Part shown: piece after piece, positions 1-8,385 of the stretch
How the letters are laid out: every line of letters starts with the position of its first letter
How positions within the stretch are numbered: the stretch's first letter is position 1
From: Streptosporangium album
GTDB lineage: Bacteria; Actinomycetota; Actinomycetes; Streptosporangiales; Streptosporangiaceae
Direction of reading: 5' to 3'
DNA: 64,000 bases
Assembly (NCBI RefSeq): GCF_014203795.1
Contig: NZ_JACHJU010000001.1
Coordinates: 1,550,001 to 1,614,000, forward strand
Program-made: the position numbers and the translations under genes
Notes under the pieces: generated by a model
Databases searched by the model: none
What the model was told of the DNA's origin: nothing
The model's input: the letters and a program-made list of their open reading frames with translations, nothing else

Positions 1-656
1 CGGGCGGCGACTTCAGCTCCGAGGCCTACCGGCTCGGCGTGGCCACCGCCGAGGTCCACCACGAACTGGCCGCCGCGTTCCCCACCGACGTGATGGAGAC
101 GCAGGAGGTCAAGCAGATGATCGAGGACCACCGCCGCCGCCTGGCCGGCGCGGTCCACGAGGTGCCCGAGCTCGCCGAGCACGCCCGGGTGGCCCAGGAG
201 GCCTACCAGCGGGTCGCCGACGTGATCTCCGAGATCCCCGTCCAGCGCGTCCACGGCGACTACCACCTCGGCCAGGTGATGCGCACGACCGGCGACTGGG
301 TCGTCCTGGACTTCGAGGGCGAGCCCGGCCAGCCCCTCGCCGAGCGCCGCGCCCTGTCCTCGCCGCTGCGGGACGTGGCCGGCATGCTGCGCTCGTTCGA
401 CTACGCCGCCCGCCATCTGCTGGCCGGCCACCCCGACGCCGAGCAGTTGCGCCCCCGCGCCATCGAGTGGGCCGAGCTCAACCGTTCCTCCTTCCTGGCC
501 GGCTACTCCGCCGGCGGCGGCCGCCTGCACGCCGAGGACGCCGTCCTGCTCCGCGCCCTGGAGCTGGTGAAGGCCGTCTACGAGGTCACCTACGAGGCCC
601 GTAACCGCCCCACCTGGCTCCCCATCCCGCTGGCCGCCTTCCAGATGGGGCGCTAG
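1..656 (+). CDS. mak: Maltokinase, C-terminal part (5' end outside the window)
   Basis: Maltokinase phosphorylates maltose to maltose-1-phosphate, the donor used by GlgE for alpha-glucan synthesis. The frame is open from the left edge, so only about the last 217 residues are seen. They contain the phosphotransferase catalytic motif HGDYHLGQV, followed by the metal-binding segment VVLDFEGEPGQPLAERR, a combination characteristic of actinobacterial maltokinases. The C-terminal helix-rich part ending in AFQMGR is also typical. In many actinomycetes the next gene is glgB. Here glgB is on the same strand but about 22 kb away, so the usual pair appears to have been separated. No terminator is obvious just downstream. 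Confidence 0.9.
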   Translation, partial: GGDFSSEAYRLGVATAEVHHELAAAFPTDVMETQEVKQMIEDHRRRLAGAVHEVPELAEHARVAQEAYQRVADVISEIPVQRVHGDYHLGQVMRTTGDWVVLDFEGEPGQPLAERRALSSPLRDVAGMLRSFDYAARHLLAGHPDAEQLRPRAIEWAELNRSSFLAGYSAGGGRLHAEDAVLLRALELVKAVYEVTYEARNRPTWLPIPLAAFQMGR

Positions 657-890
657 GCCTGCCGCCCGAGAACCGGGTGAGACACGCGGATCTCCGCGAT
701 CGGCCGCCTCTCCGCGGCCCCGGCGACCCCGACCTGCATCAACCCGCCCGCTCTGTTCACCGGCCACGCCCAGTCCGGGTACGCGTTCGACGCGCTGGCC
801 GGCACCGCGGACGTCCTCGGTGCCCCAGAGGGCATCGCGGTCCTGTGCCGCGGCACGGATCGCTGAGCAGGCGACGGAAGACGCCTCCCG

Positions 891-1796
891 TCAGTGTGCG
901 CGGAGCGCCGCGATGAACCACTCGAACGCCGGGACGCGGGGCGGGAACGACGGCCGGCCGTTGATGACCCCCATCAGCTGCCAGTACCTCTCCACCTGCC
1001 GGTCGGTGAACGTCTCCAACTGGTCGGCCAGCCGTACGCGCTCCTCCGCGGGGGTGTCGGCGGCGACGATCCGGTCCAGGACGGCCCTGCCCTCGGCGGA
1101 GTCCGGGGCGATCCCCGCCGCCACCGCGCCGCCGGCGTGCTCCAGGACCGGCGCGGGGTCGTACGGCTGCGGCTGCTCGCCGGCCTCGGCCCCCGTCACC
1201 GCCATCTGCCGCACCCGCCGCCGGAACGACTCGTCGGCGACGAGCTCGGCGAGCTCCACCCAGGCGTCCACCTGCTCGGCGGTCGGATCGGCCGGCAGCT
1301 CCGCCGGCATCTGGCGCATCGCCCGCGCGATGCCGGCCCCCGGCGCGTCGGCGTCGAGATCGGCGAAGGCCTGGTCGACGAAGTCGTCGATGACGCGCTG
1401 CCGCTCCTGTGCGGACAGCAGGGAGAGCTTGTGCATGAGTCTCATCTCCTCGGTGGTGCTTCCTCGTTGGGCGACCGACCGCAGCACCGCCCGCCGTAGC
1501 TGGAGGACGCGGATCTCCGCGTCCAGGGCGTCGGCATGCGCCCTGGCGATGTCGGCGACGGTGCCCTGCCTGCGCAGGACCCGCCGGACCGTGTCCAGGT
1601 CCAGTCCCAGCTCGCGGAGTGTCCGCACCAGGTCCAGGCGCGCCACCGCCTCGGCGTCGTAGAGCCGGTAACCACCGGCCGAGCGGCGCGTCGGCGGAGC
1701 GACGCCGGCGTCGGACCAGAAACGGATGGTCCGCACCGGCAGGCCGGTACGGCGGGCGAGCTGTCCGATGGTGAACAGCTCGGTGCGGTCGTTCAC
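891..1796 (-). CDS. MerR family transcriptional regulator
   Basis: This is a DNA-binding regulator of about 301 residues. The N-terminal winged helix (roughly residues 8-75) has the MerR pattern: FTIGQLARRTGLPVRTIRFW, then a proline/arginine turn, GGYRLYD and a leucine-rich dimer helix. The long C-terminal part has no recognised ligand motif and resembles the uncharacterised effector region of other large actinomycete MerR proteins. The GTG start is chosen because it begins immediately before the conserved domain. It is transcribed away from a membrane acyltransferase gene, and a 13-bp dyad lies 17 bases upstream of its start, so autoregulation and control of the neighbour are plausible. The effector is unknown. 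Confidence 0.85.
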   Translation of the reverse strand: MNDRTELFTIGQLARRTGLPVRTIRFWSDAGVAPPTRRSAGGYRLYDAEAVARLDLVRTLRELGLDLDTVRRVLRRQGTVADIARAHADALDAEIRVLQLRRAVLRSVAQRGSTTEEMRLMHKLSLLSAQERQRVIDDFVDQAFADLDADAPGAGIARAMRQMPAELPADPTAEQVDAWVELAELVADESFRRRVRQMAVTGAEAGEQPQPYDPAPVLEHAGGAVAAGIAPDSAEGRAVLDRIVAADTPAEERVRLADQLETFTDRQVERYWQLMGVINGRPSFPPRVPAFEWFIAALRAH

Positions 1797-1813
1797 GAGG
1801 CCAGCCTCAACCT

Positions 1814-1826
1814 TCCAGCCACTGGA
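1814..1826. promoter_or_regulatory. MerR-type operator dyad
   Basis: A perfect inverted repeat, TCCAG-CCA-CTGGA, sits in the gap between the divergent MerR and acyltransferase genes. MerR regulators typically bind such short dyads placed in the spacer of their promoter. The dyad is clear; the flanking -35 and -10 elements are not. Confidence 0.5.
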
Positions 1827-1956
1827 GACTCCACTCTTTTTCGCGCGGAGTTCAACTATCCAACGATTTCCCCATAGCGCCCGGCATCGGACAGGCCCGA
1901 GACTGGTCCCGTTGCGTACGACGGCAGCGGAGAAGGCCAGACGCGGCGGAGGCGGG

Positions 1957-3165
1957 ATGACGACCGAGCGCACCGGACCACCCAAGGCGGCACGGCGTCC
2001 CGAACTGGACGCGATCCGCACCCTTGTGGTCGTCGGGCTGGTGTTCTTCCACTCGGCGCTGGTGTTCGACACGCGCGACGACTACTACGTCAAGAACGCC
2101 GACACCACCGACGTGACCACGGTCCTCGCCGGTATCGGCGTGGTGTGGGCGATGCCGATGCTCTTCCTCATCGCCGGCCTGGGCTCGTGGCATTCGCTGC
2201 GCAGGCGTGGCCCCGCCAGGTTCGCGGTGGAGCGGCTGCTGCGGCTCGGCGTGCCGCTGGTGTTCGCGATCCTCACGATCATCCCGGTGCCGCAGTGGCT
2301 GCGCCTGCGGGCCGACCCCGGCTACCACGAGCCGTATCTGCGGTTCCTGCCCCGGTTCTTCGACGTGCACCTGGATCTGTCCGACTTCCCCTTCGTCCTG
2401 CGGGGCAGGTATTTCGAGGCCGGGCACCTGTGGTTCGTGGTGCTGCTGCTGGCGTTCTCGCTCCTGCTGGCACCGCTGATCCGCTGGTTCCCCCGCGACC
2501 GCGGCCGCCGGATCCGCGACCACCTGGCCGCGGCGGCACAGCGGCGCGGCGCGATACTGCTGCCGGCCGTCCCGGTCGCGGTGGTCAGCGCGCTGATGGG
2601 CCTGGAGGAGGCGTTCGCCGCGTGGAGCCGCTGGGCGTATCTGCTGTTCTTCCTGTACGGGTTCGTGCTCGCCGCAGACGAGCGGTTCCGGACCGCGATG
2701 CGCCGCGACGCGGTGCCGGCCGCCGTGCTCGGTGCCGTCCTCTTCCTGGTCGGCATGCCGGGGTTCCTGGTCGTGGGCAACGTCTTCGGCGGCGACCCCT
2801 TCACGGACATGACCCCGCTCGCGATCGGCGCCCGAATACTGTACGGCGCGACGGGGTGGTGCTGGCTGGTCGCGATCCTGGGACTTCTCGACCGCCGTCG
2901 CCCGGCACCGGCCGCCGTACAGGAATCGCCGGGTGGCCTGGGCCGACGGCTGTACGGCTATCTGGCCACCGCCGCGCTGCCGCTGTACGTCCTGCACCAG
3001 CCGATCGTCGTCGCGGTCGCGTACGGCGTGGTCGGCTGGGGCGCGCCTATCGTGGCCAAGTACGTCGTGATCGTCGCGATCTCGCTCACCCTGACCGTGG
3101 CCGCGTACGACCTGCTGGTGCGGCGCACGCGGTTGACCCGGTCCCTGTTCGGGATGCGCGGGTAG
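1957..3165 (+). CDS. Acyltransferase-3 family membrane protein
   Basis: This is an integral membrane acyltransferase of the Acyltransferase_3 family, which moves acyl groups onto sugars, antibiotics or cell-surface polymers. The 402-residue product starts with the family signature around RRPELDAIRTLVVVGLVFFH, including the conserved histidine of the first membrane segment, and has roughly ten hydrophobic segments. It ends with the family-typical LPLYVLHQPIVV near the C-terminus. The ATG is preceded by GGAGG four bases away. An upstream extension in frame is ignored because it overlaps the divergent MerR gene. Its position opposite a MerR regulator suggests inducible expression. The substrate cannot be told from sequence. 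Confidence 0.85.
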   Translation: MTTERTGPPKAARRPELDAIRTLVVVGLVFFHSALVFDTRDDYYVKNADTTDVTTVLAGIGVVWAMPMLFLIAGLGSWHSLRRRGPARFAVERLLRLGVPLVFAILTIIPVPQWLRLRADPGYHEPYLRFLPRFFDVHLDLSDFPFVLRGRYFEAGHLWFVVLLLAFSLLLAPLIRWFPRDRGRRIRDHLAAAAQRRGAILLPAVPVAVVSALMGLEEAFAAWSRWAYLLFFLYGFVLAADERFRTAMRRDAVPAAVLGAVLFLVGMPGFLVVGNVFGGDPFTDMTPLAIGARILYGATGWCWLVAILGLLDRRRPAPAAVQESPGGLGRRLYGYLATAALPLYVLHQPIVVAVAYGVVGWGAPIVAKYVVIVAISLTLTVAAYDLLVRRTRLTRSLFGMRG

Positions 3166-3202
3166 GCGCACCGGCATGCGGGGATCGGGCGTGGGCGAGG
3201 CA

Positions 3203-4939
3203 TCACCGCGGGGACGGCGGAGGACCGGGCAGGCCGAGTTTCCACAGGCGCAGCGTGCCGTCGGAGCCGCCGGAGACGGCGACGACCTCGCCGTCCACCC
3301 GCCCCAGCGCCACCGACGTGACAGCCCCGCTGTGGCCGGTCAGGGGCCGGCCCAGCTGCCTGCCCCTCACCAGGTCCCAGACCCGCACCGTACCGTCGGA
3401 ACCACCCGAGACCGCGACGGCCTCACCACCCAACTCCCCCAGCGCCACCGACGTGACAGTGTCGAGACGGCCGGTCAGGGACGTGCCGATCTGCTTCCGT
3501 GTCATCAGATCCCGCATCCACACCGTGCCGTCATAGCCGACGGAGACAACAATGGCCTCACCGTCCGCCTGCCCCAGCGCCACCGACCAGACGGCGTCAC
3601 CCTGGCCGGTCAGAGATGCGCCCACCTGCCTGCCCGCCGCCAGGTCCCACACCCGCACCGTGCCATCGGAACCACCCGAGACCGCGACGGCCTCACCACC
3701 CAGCACCCCCAGCGCCACCGACCAGACGGTGTCGAAGTGGCCGGTCAGGGACCGGCCGATCTGCCTGCCCGCCGCCAGATCCCACACCCGCACCGTGCCA
3801 TCGGAACCACCCGAGACCGCGACGGCCTCACCACCCAGCACCCCCAGCGCCACCGACGTGACGGCGGCGCCATGGCCGGTCAGCGGCCGGCCCAGAGCGC
3901 TCCCGGCAGAGGTCGTGGATTCTGTGGGGTCAGGGGCTGCGAGGTGGGTGCCGTCCGGCCCGCTCAGCCAGGAGGGGACGGCCACGCCGACCCCGGCGGC
4001 GGCCAACGCGATCAGACCACCGAGCAGCACACGACGCCGCCGGCCAGAGGTGACCCCCGACACCGAACCGACCGGCACACTCACCCCCACCGACCCACCC
4101 GGCACCAAGCCCGGCAGAACGGAAAGACCAGGCCGATAGTCATGGGTGAGATGACGCAACACCACAGCGGCACCGGGCCGCTCACCCGGACGTTTGTCCA
4201 GACACGCCGCCAGCAACGGACGCAACTCCTCCGCCACCCCGTCCAGATCGGGCTCACCCACCACGATGGCATGCATCACCGCGGGCAGGGACGGCCCGCG
4301 GAAAGCCGGATGACCCGTCGCGGCGAACACCATCGTGGCCGCCCACCCGAACACATCGGCCGCCGGCCCGGCCGGCCGGCGCTCGAACCGCTCAGGCGCC
4401 ATGTACGCCGGGGTACCCACCGGACCCGAACGCGTACTCACCTGCTCCAGCACCCGCGAGATCCCGAAATCGATGACCACCGGACCCTCCGGGCCCAAGA
4501 TGACATTGCCGGGCTTGACATCGTGATGGACGACCCCGGCCCGATGGATCGCGGCCAGCGAGGTCAACGTGGCCACCGCCAGACGGTGCAGACCACTGCC
4601 GGCACGCGGACCGTCCCGGGCCACCAACGCGTCCAGCGCGATCCCGGGGATGTATTCACTGACAATGTAGGGACGACCGCGAAACACCCCCATGTCCAGC
4701 ACCCGCGCGGTGCAGAAGGGCGCGATCCGGCGGGCGATCTCGGCCTCGCGCAGCAGCCGCCGGCCCGCACCGGGATCGGCCGCCGTCCGGGCGTGCAGCA
4801 CCTTGATCGCCACCGGTGTGCCGGTCGGGGTACGGGCGCGATAGACGATGCCCTGACCGCCCTCACCCAGCACCCCGATCAGCAGGTGATCACCGATCCG
4901 CTCGGGATCTCCCGGCTCCAGCGGGCGGCGACCCGGCAA
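3203..4939 (-). CDS. Membrane serine/threonine protein kinase with C-terminal WD repeats
   Basis: This is a Hanks-type kinase of 578 residues. It has the glycine loop GEGGQGIVY, the ATP lysine in AIKVL (K46), the catalytic loop HHDVKPGNV with D140 (HHD rather than HRD), DFG at D157 and an APE motif. A basic stretch and one membrane helix follow at about 297-320. The extracytoplasmic part is made of five WD-type repeats of 45 residues containing GGSDGTVRVWDL, fewer than the usual seven blades. The TTG start is supported by a GAGG-rich ribosome site about seven bases upstream. Three 14-bp direct repeats lie just upstream. It probably senses an external ligand and signals inwards; the target is unknown. 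Confidence 0.9.
   Translation of the reverse strand: MPGRRPLEPGDPERIGDHLLIGVLGEGGQGIVYRARTPTGTPVAIKVLHARTAADPGAGRRLLREAEIARRIAPFCTARVLDMGVFRGRPYIVSEYIPGIALDALVARDGPRAGSGLHRLAVATLTSLAAIHRAGVVHHDVKPGNVILGPEGPVVIDFGISRVLEQVSTRSGPVGTPAYMAPERFERRPAGPAADVFGWAATMVFAATGHPAFRGPSLPAVMHAIVVGEPDLDGVAEELRPLLAACLDKRPGERPGAAVVLRHLTHDYRPGLSVLPGLVPGGSVGVSVPVGSVSGVTSGRRRRVLLGGLIALAAAGVGVAVPSWLSGPDGTHLAAPDPTESTTSAGSALGRPLTGHGAAVTSVALGVLGGEAVAVSGGSDGTVRVWDLAAGRQIGRSLTGHFDTVWSVALGVLGGEAVAVSGGSDGTVRVWDLAAGRQVGASLTGQGDAVWSVALGQADGEAIVVSVGYDGTVWMRDLMTRKQIGTSLTGRLDTVTSVALGELGGEAVAVSGGSDGTVRVWDLVRGRQLGRPLTGHSGAVTSVALGRVDGEVVAVSGGSDGTLRLWKLGLPGPPPSPR
3226..3900. repeat. Five in-phase 135-bp repeats encoding the WD blades of the kinase
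   Basis: The segment TGCCGTCGGA or a close variant recurs at 3256, 3391, 3526, 3661 and 3796, exactly 135 bases apart. The units at 3661 and 3796 are almost identical over about 70 bases. This is far more DNA identity than a WD fold requires, so it points to recent duplication or gene conversion. The exact unit boundaries are arbitrary. Confidence 0.85.
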
Positions 4940-5293
4940 CGCCCACCTCTTCCCCTTTTATGGAAACCCGGTCATGGAAACCCGGTCATGGAAACCTCGG
5001 CGATCGCGGTGTGAACCACGACGATAGATGACCCCCACAAGAAAGCGGAAGACTTTCAGATTTCAGACCCTTCCGGCAAAGTCGACCCAGACCGCAATAA
5101 CCGACCTTCAACGAATTGAATGCCATTCCCCGTCATGACGCTGTCAATTCTTCCTCCACCGGCGCGTCGCCTCCCGGCCCGCCGCTTATCCCGTCAGCCG
5201 CACCAGGAGGACGGACCGGCATTTGTGGCGACACACGTTCCCAGAGCCGCCCACAACCATCGATGACATAGAGAAACGTATCGACTACGCTAC
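4940..5293. other. Intergenic region between the divergent kinase and deaminase genes
   Basis: No coding sequence was recognised here. The stretch is less GC-rich than its surroundings and contains the 14-bp repeat triplet next to the kinase start. It must carry the promoters of both divergent genes, but no convincing -35/-10 pair could be picked by eye. Confidence 0.6.
4960..5001. repeat. Three tandem 14-bp repeats
   Basis: The unit ATGGAAACCCGGTC occurs three times in a row starting at 4960, 4974 and 4988, the last copy carrying a few changes. It begins 21 bases upstream of the kinase start codon, so it may be a binding-site array or a simple slippage repeat. Confidence 0.8.
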
Positions 5294-6904
5294 GTGACCA
5301 TACGTAAAGATCATGCTTGGCTGGCGAGCATGATACTGAACAGGGGTTTCATCGCGATCGGGATAGCGGTCGCGATCGCCGGAGGGATGGCGGGCGCGGG
5401 GTCCGCCAACGACGGTGCCACATGGAAAACCGTCCCACAAGTTGTCGCGCAGGGTACGGTTCCGCAGGTTGAGGCGTATCTCGACGGCATCCGCCGCGAG
5501 CCGGGCCGGCTCCGGGAGTTCATATCCGACCTACCCAAGGGCACCGACCTTCACGCGCACCTGTCGGGTGCCGTGCCCACCGAGTTTCTGCTCCACTCCG
5601 CCGAGCGTGACGGCCTGTGCATCGACATCACGTCCTTCACCGCGTCGGCGGCGCCGTGCAACACCGGCCAGCGGCCGGCTCGCGACGCGACCACCGACGC
5701 GCACTTCGCCGACGAGATCCTGCGGGCGTGGTCGATGCGGGGGTTCACCCCGGGGACCGAATCGGGCCATGACCACTTCTTCGCGGCGTTCGGCAAGTTC
5801 GGGGCCGCGAGCTCCCACAAGGGAGAGATGCTGGCCGCGTTCGCCTCGCAGGCGGCGGCCCAGCACGAGTTCGCCCTGGAGGTCATGCTGTCCCGCCAGT
5901 CGACAGCGGTCCAGGAGCTCGTCAAGAAGGTCGGGGCCGGCACCGACCTGGCGCGGCTGCACAGCCGGCTGCTCGCCGACGGCGCGATGGCCAAGATCGT
6001 CAAGGCGGCGCGCGCCGACGCCGACGCCGACATCGCCCAGATGCGCACCGGTCTCCGCTGCGGCCGTACGGGCTCCGACCCCGGCTGCGAGCTGCCGCTC
6101 CGTTTCCTCCTGCAGGTCACCCGCACTGCCGCACCCGAGGTCGTCTTCGGCCAGATGGTGCTGGGATTCGAGCTGGCCAAGGCCGACAAGCGCTATGTCG
6201 GCGTCAACCTCGTCGCCCCGGAGGACGACCCGGTCGCACTGCGCGACTACCGCCTCCAGATGCGCATGCTCGGCTATCTTCACAGCCTCTACTTCAAGAA
6301 CCCCAAGGCCCACATCACCCTGCACGCCGGCGAGCTCGCCCCCGGCCTTGCTCCGGCCGCGGACCTGCGGTTCCACATCCGTGACGCCGTGGAGACCGGC
6401 CACGCCGAACGCATCGGGCACGGTGTCGACGTCAGCGGCGAGGACGACCCAGAGGGCCTGCTGACCGAACTGGCCCGCAAGCACGTCCTCATCGAGATCG
6501 CCCTCACCAGCAACTGTCAGATCCTCAAAGTGTGCGGCGCCCAGCACCCGTTCGCGGCGTACCGCAGGGCCGGCGTGCCCGTCGCCCTCGTCACCGACGA
6601 CGCGGGCATCGAACACACCGACATGACCAGCGAGTACATCCGGGCGGTCACGGACTACGGGCTGCACTACACCGAGCTGAGGACCCTGGCCCGGACCGCG
6701 CTCGACCACAGTTTCCTGCAGGGCCGCAGCCTCTGGCGGGCACCCGACGACCACACGCCGGCGACGGAGTGCGCGGGCTCGCCGCTCGGCGGCGCCAAAC
6801 CCGCCACGGCCTGCCGCGCGCTGTTGAAGGGGAGCGCGAAGGCCAGAGCCGAATGGAAGCAGGAGGCCGCCTTCACCGCCTTCGAGGACCGCTACGACGG
6901 GTGA
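5294..6904 (+). CDS. Exported adenosine deaminase family protein
   Basis: This is a member of the adenosine/adenine deaminase superfamily, zinc enzymes that convert adenosine to inosine. It carries the metal motif HAHL (H87 and H89), HAGE with H344, RIGHGVD, the SN motif in LTSNCQ and the TDDAG motif at about 434-438. A hydrophobic stretch near the N-terminus (GFIAIGIAVAIAGGMAGAG) looks like a signal peptide, so the enzyme probably acts outside the cell or at its surface. At 536 residues it is longer than the usual cytosolic enzyme of about 340. The start is uncertain: GTG at 5294 or ATG at 5330, which would leave a cleaner signal peptide; neither has a good ribosome site. A nucleoside-scavenging role is inferred. 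Confidence 0.85.
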   Translation: MTIRKDHAWLASMILNRGFIAIGIAVAIAGGMAGAGSANDGATWKTVPQVVAQGTVPQVEAYLDGIRREPGRLREFISDLPKGTDLHAHLSGAVPTEFLLHSAERDGLCIDITSFTASAAPCNTGQRPARDATTDAHFADEILRAWSMRGFTPGTESGHDHFFAAFGKFGAASSHKGEMLAAFASQAAAQHEFALEVMLSRQSTAVQELVKKVGAGTDLARLHSRLLADGAMAKIVKAARADADADIAQMRTGLRCGRTGSDPGCELPLRFLLQVTRTAAPEVVFGQMVLGFELAKADKRYVGVNLVAPEDDPVALRDYRLQMRMLGYLHSLYFKNPKAHITLHAGELAPGLAPAADLRFHIRDAVETGHAERIGHGVDVSGEDDPEGLLTELARKHVLIEIALTSNCQILKVCGAQHPFAAYRRAGVPVALVTDDAGIEHTDMTSEYIRAVTDYGLHYTELRTLARTALDHSFLQGRSLWRAPDDHTPATECAGSPLGGAKPATACRALLKGSAKARAEWKQEAAFTAFEDRYDG

Positions 6905-6975
6905 CGGGTGACGGCATCCTGCGCCCCTGCCCGCCTGGTGCGGAGCCCCGGCGGAAGGGGTGGCAGGATGCCGGG

Positions 6976-8049
6976 ATGGAAGCGATCGGGCGCGCCGCAG
7001 GCGACGTGGCGGGGGTCCGACTCTTCGGACCCGCCGACCTGGGCGGCAGCCCGCGTAGCACCGTTCTGCGCTGCCGGACCGCCAGAGGCGGCAGCGTGGT
7101 CGTCAAGGCGTTCGGCACCGGCCCGGAGGCACTGCGCGGCTTCGCGGCCGAGGCCGCCGGGCTCTCCCTGCGGTTGGCGGGTCCTGAGCTGCTGGGTGTG
7201 GACGCCTCGATCCCGCTACTGGTGATGACGGATCTCGGGAACGCGCCGACGCTGGCGGACGTGCTCCTCGGAGACGATCCGGAGGCCGCCAGAGAGGGGC
7301 TGCTGGCCTGGGCCCACGGGCTCGGACGGCTGGCCGCCGAATCGGTGCACCGGCGCGCCGACCTCGCACGGTTGTGGACCACGTACGGCAGGGGCCTGCC
7401 GTCCTGGGAGGAGGAGCCGTGGATCACGCAGGACGCGGCCGCCCTGCTCATGCTGCTCTCCGGGGCCGGAATCGCGGTGCCGCCGGGGCTGGCCGGGGAG
7501 CTGACGCTGATCGGGGCGGTGGGTGAGGACGGATACCCGGCCTTCACCCCGGGTGACACCTGCCCCGACAACAACCTGCTCACCCCGGACGGCCTGCGAC
7601 TGCTCGACTTCGAATCCGCGTGTTACCAGTCGGTCTTCCTGACGGCCGCGTACTGCCGGATGCCCTTCTCCACCTGCTGGTGCGTCTTCACCCTGCCGGC
7701 CGGACTGGCGGAGGAGATCGAGCAGACCTACCGCGCGGAGGTCGCCGCGGTATACCCCGCGCTGGCCGAGGACGCGGTGTGGCAGGCCGGGATCCGCCGG
7801 GCGATCGCCGTATGGACGGTGAATGCGACGGTGGCGCTGCTGCCCCGCACGGCGGAGGGGGACCGGCCGCTGCACCCGACCCGGCGGCCGGTGCAGACGA
7901 TGCGTCAACTGCTGAGGCACCGCTGGGAGATGGCGAGCACGCTGGAGGAGTTCCCGGCGTTCGCGGAGACCATGCGCCTGCTGCTGCGGAAGACGGCCGG
8001 AGAGTGGCAGGTAGCCGCGCTGCCGGGGTATCCCGCCTTCGGCGGCTGA
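6976..8049 (+). CDS. Phosphotransferase (APH-like) family protein
   Basis: This 357-residue protein has the fold signature of aminoglycoside/choline kinase-like phosphotransferases. A catalytic-loop segment GDTCPDNNLL is followed by LLDFESACY, equivalent to the GDxxxxN and DFE/DFD motifs. The N-terminal nucleotide-binding lobe has SVVVKAF as the likely lysine strand. The usual histidine before the catalytic loop is absent. The ATG is chosen over upstream in-frame codons because those overlap the adenosine deaminase gene; a GGCAGG stretch precedes it. The gap to the deaminase is about 70 bases, so co-transcription is possible. The substrate is unknown, and resistance cannot be claimed from sequence. 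Confidence 0.75.
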   Translation: MEAIGRAAGDVAGVRLFGPADLGGSPRSTVLRCRTARGGSVVVKAFGTGPEALRGFAAEAAGLSLRLAGPELLGVDASIPLLVMTDLGNAPTLADVLLGDDPEAAREGLLAWAHGLGRLAAESVHRRADLARLWTTYGRGLPSWEEEPWITQDAAALLMLLSGAGIAVPPGLAGELTLIGAVGEDGYPAFTPGDTCPDNNLLTPDGLRLLDFESACYQSVFLTAAYCRMPFSTCWCVFTLPAGLAEEIEQTYRAEVAAVYPALAEDAVWQAGIRRAIAVWTVNATVALLPRTAEGDRPLHPTRRPVQTMRQLLRHRWEMASTLEEFPAFAETMRLLLRKTAGEWQVAALPGYPAFGG

Positions 8050-8385
8050 GGGACCGGCTGACCGGTTCGGAACAGGCTGATATCGGCGCGTCCGCCCCGG
8101 CCTCCCATCTTCCGGACTCTCGAATACCAATATCGGTACCGTTTGATCGCTATGATCATTTTGGTCTACAGGTATCACGATTTTTGGCCTTATCGCCCGG
8201 TAGCGACCAGCGAAGCACATCCTCTGGAAGAGCATGCATGCGAGACGGGTCCAGGCGGCCCCACGACCGGCGACGCGGCACTCGCCCCACCGGCGAGCGG
8301 CACCGGCAGCGGGTGAAGCCGTTTCTGTACGTTCCTGATCTGCTACCGCCCCTTCGCATGCGACACGTGGCGGTGAAAGGAACAC
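8050..8385. other. Intergenic region upstream of the broken hydrolase gene
   Basis: No gene was recognised. A short A/T-rich patch near 8125-8180 probably holds the promoter for the hydrolase gene. The sequence GAAAGGA just before 8386 is that gene's ribosome site. Confidence 0.5.

Noticed and set aside
657..890. Plus-strand open stretch reading ALFTGHAQSGYAFDALAG before a stop at 864-866
   Set aside because: It looks protein-like but has no start codon after the preceding stop at 678 and no family I recognise; it could be a fragment of the interrupted operon.
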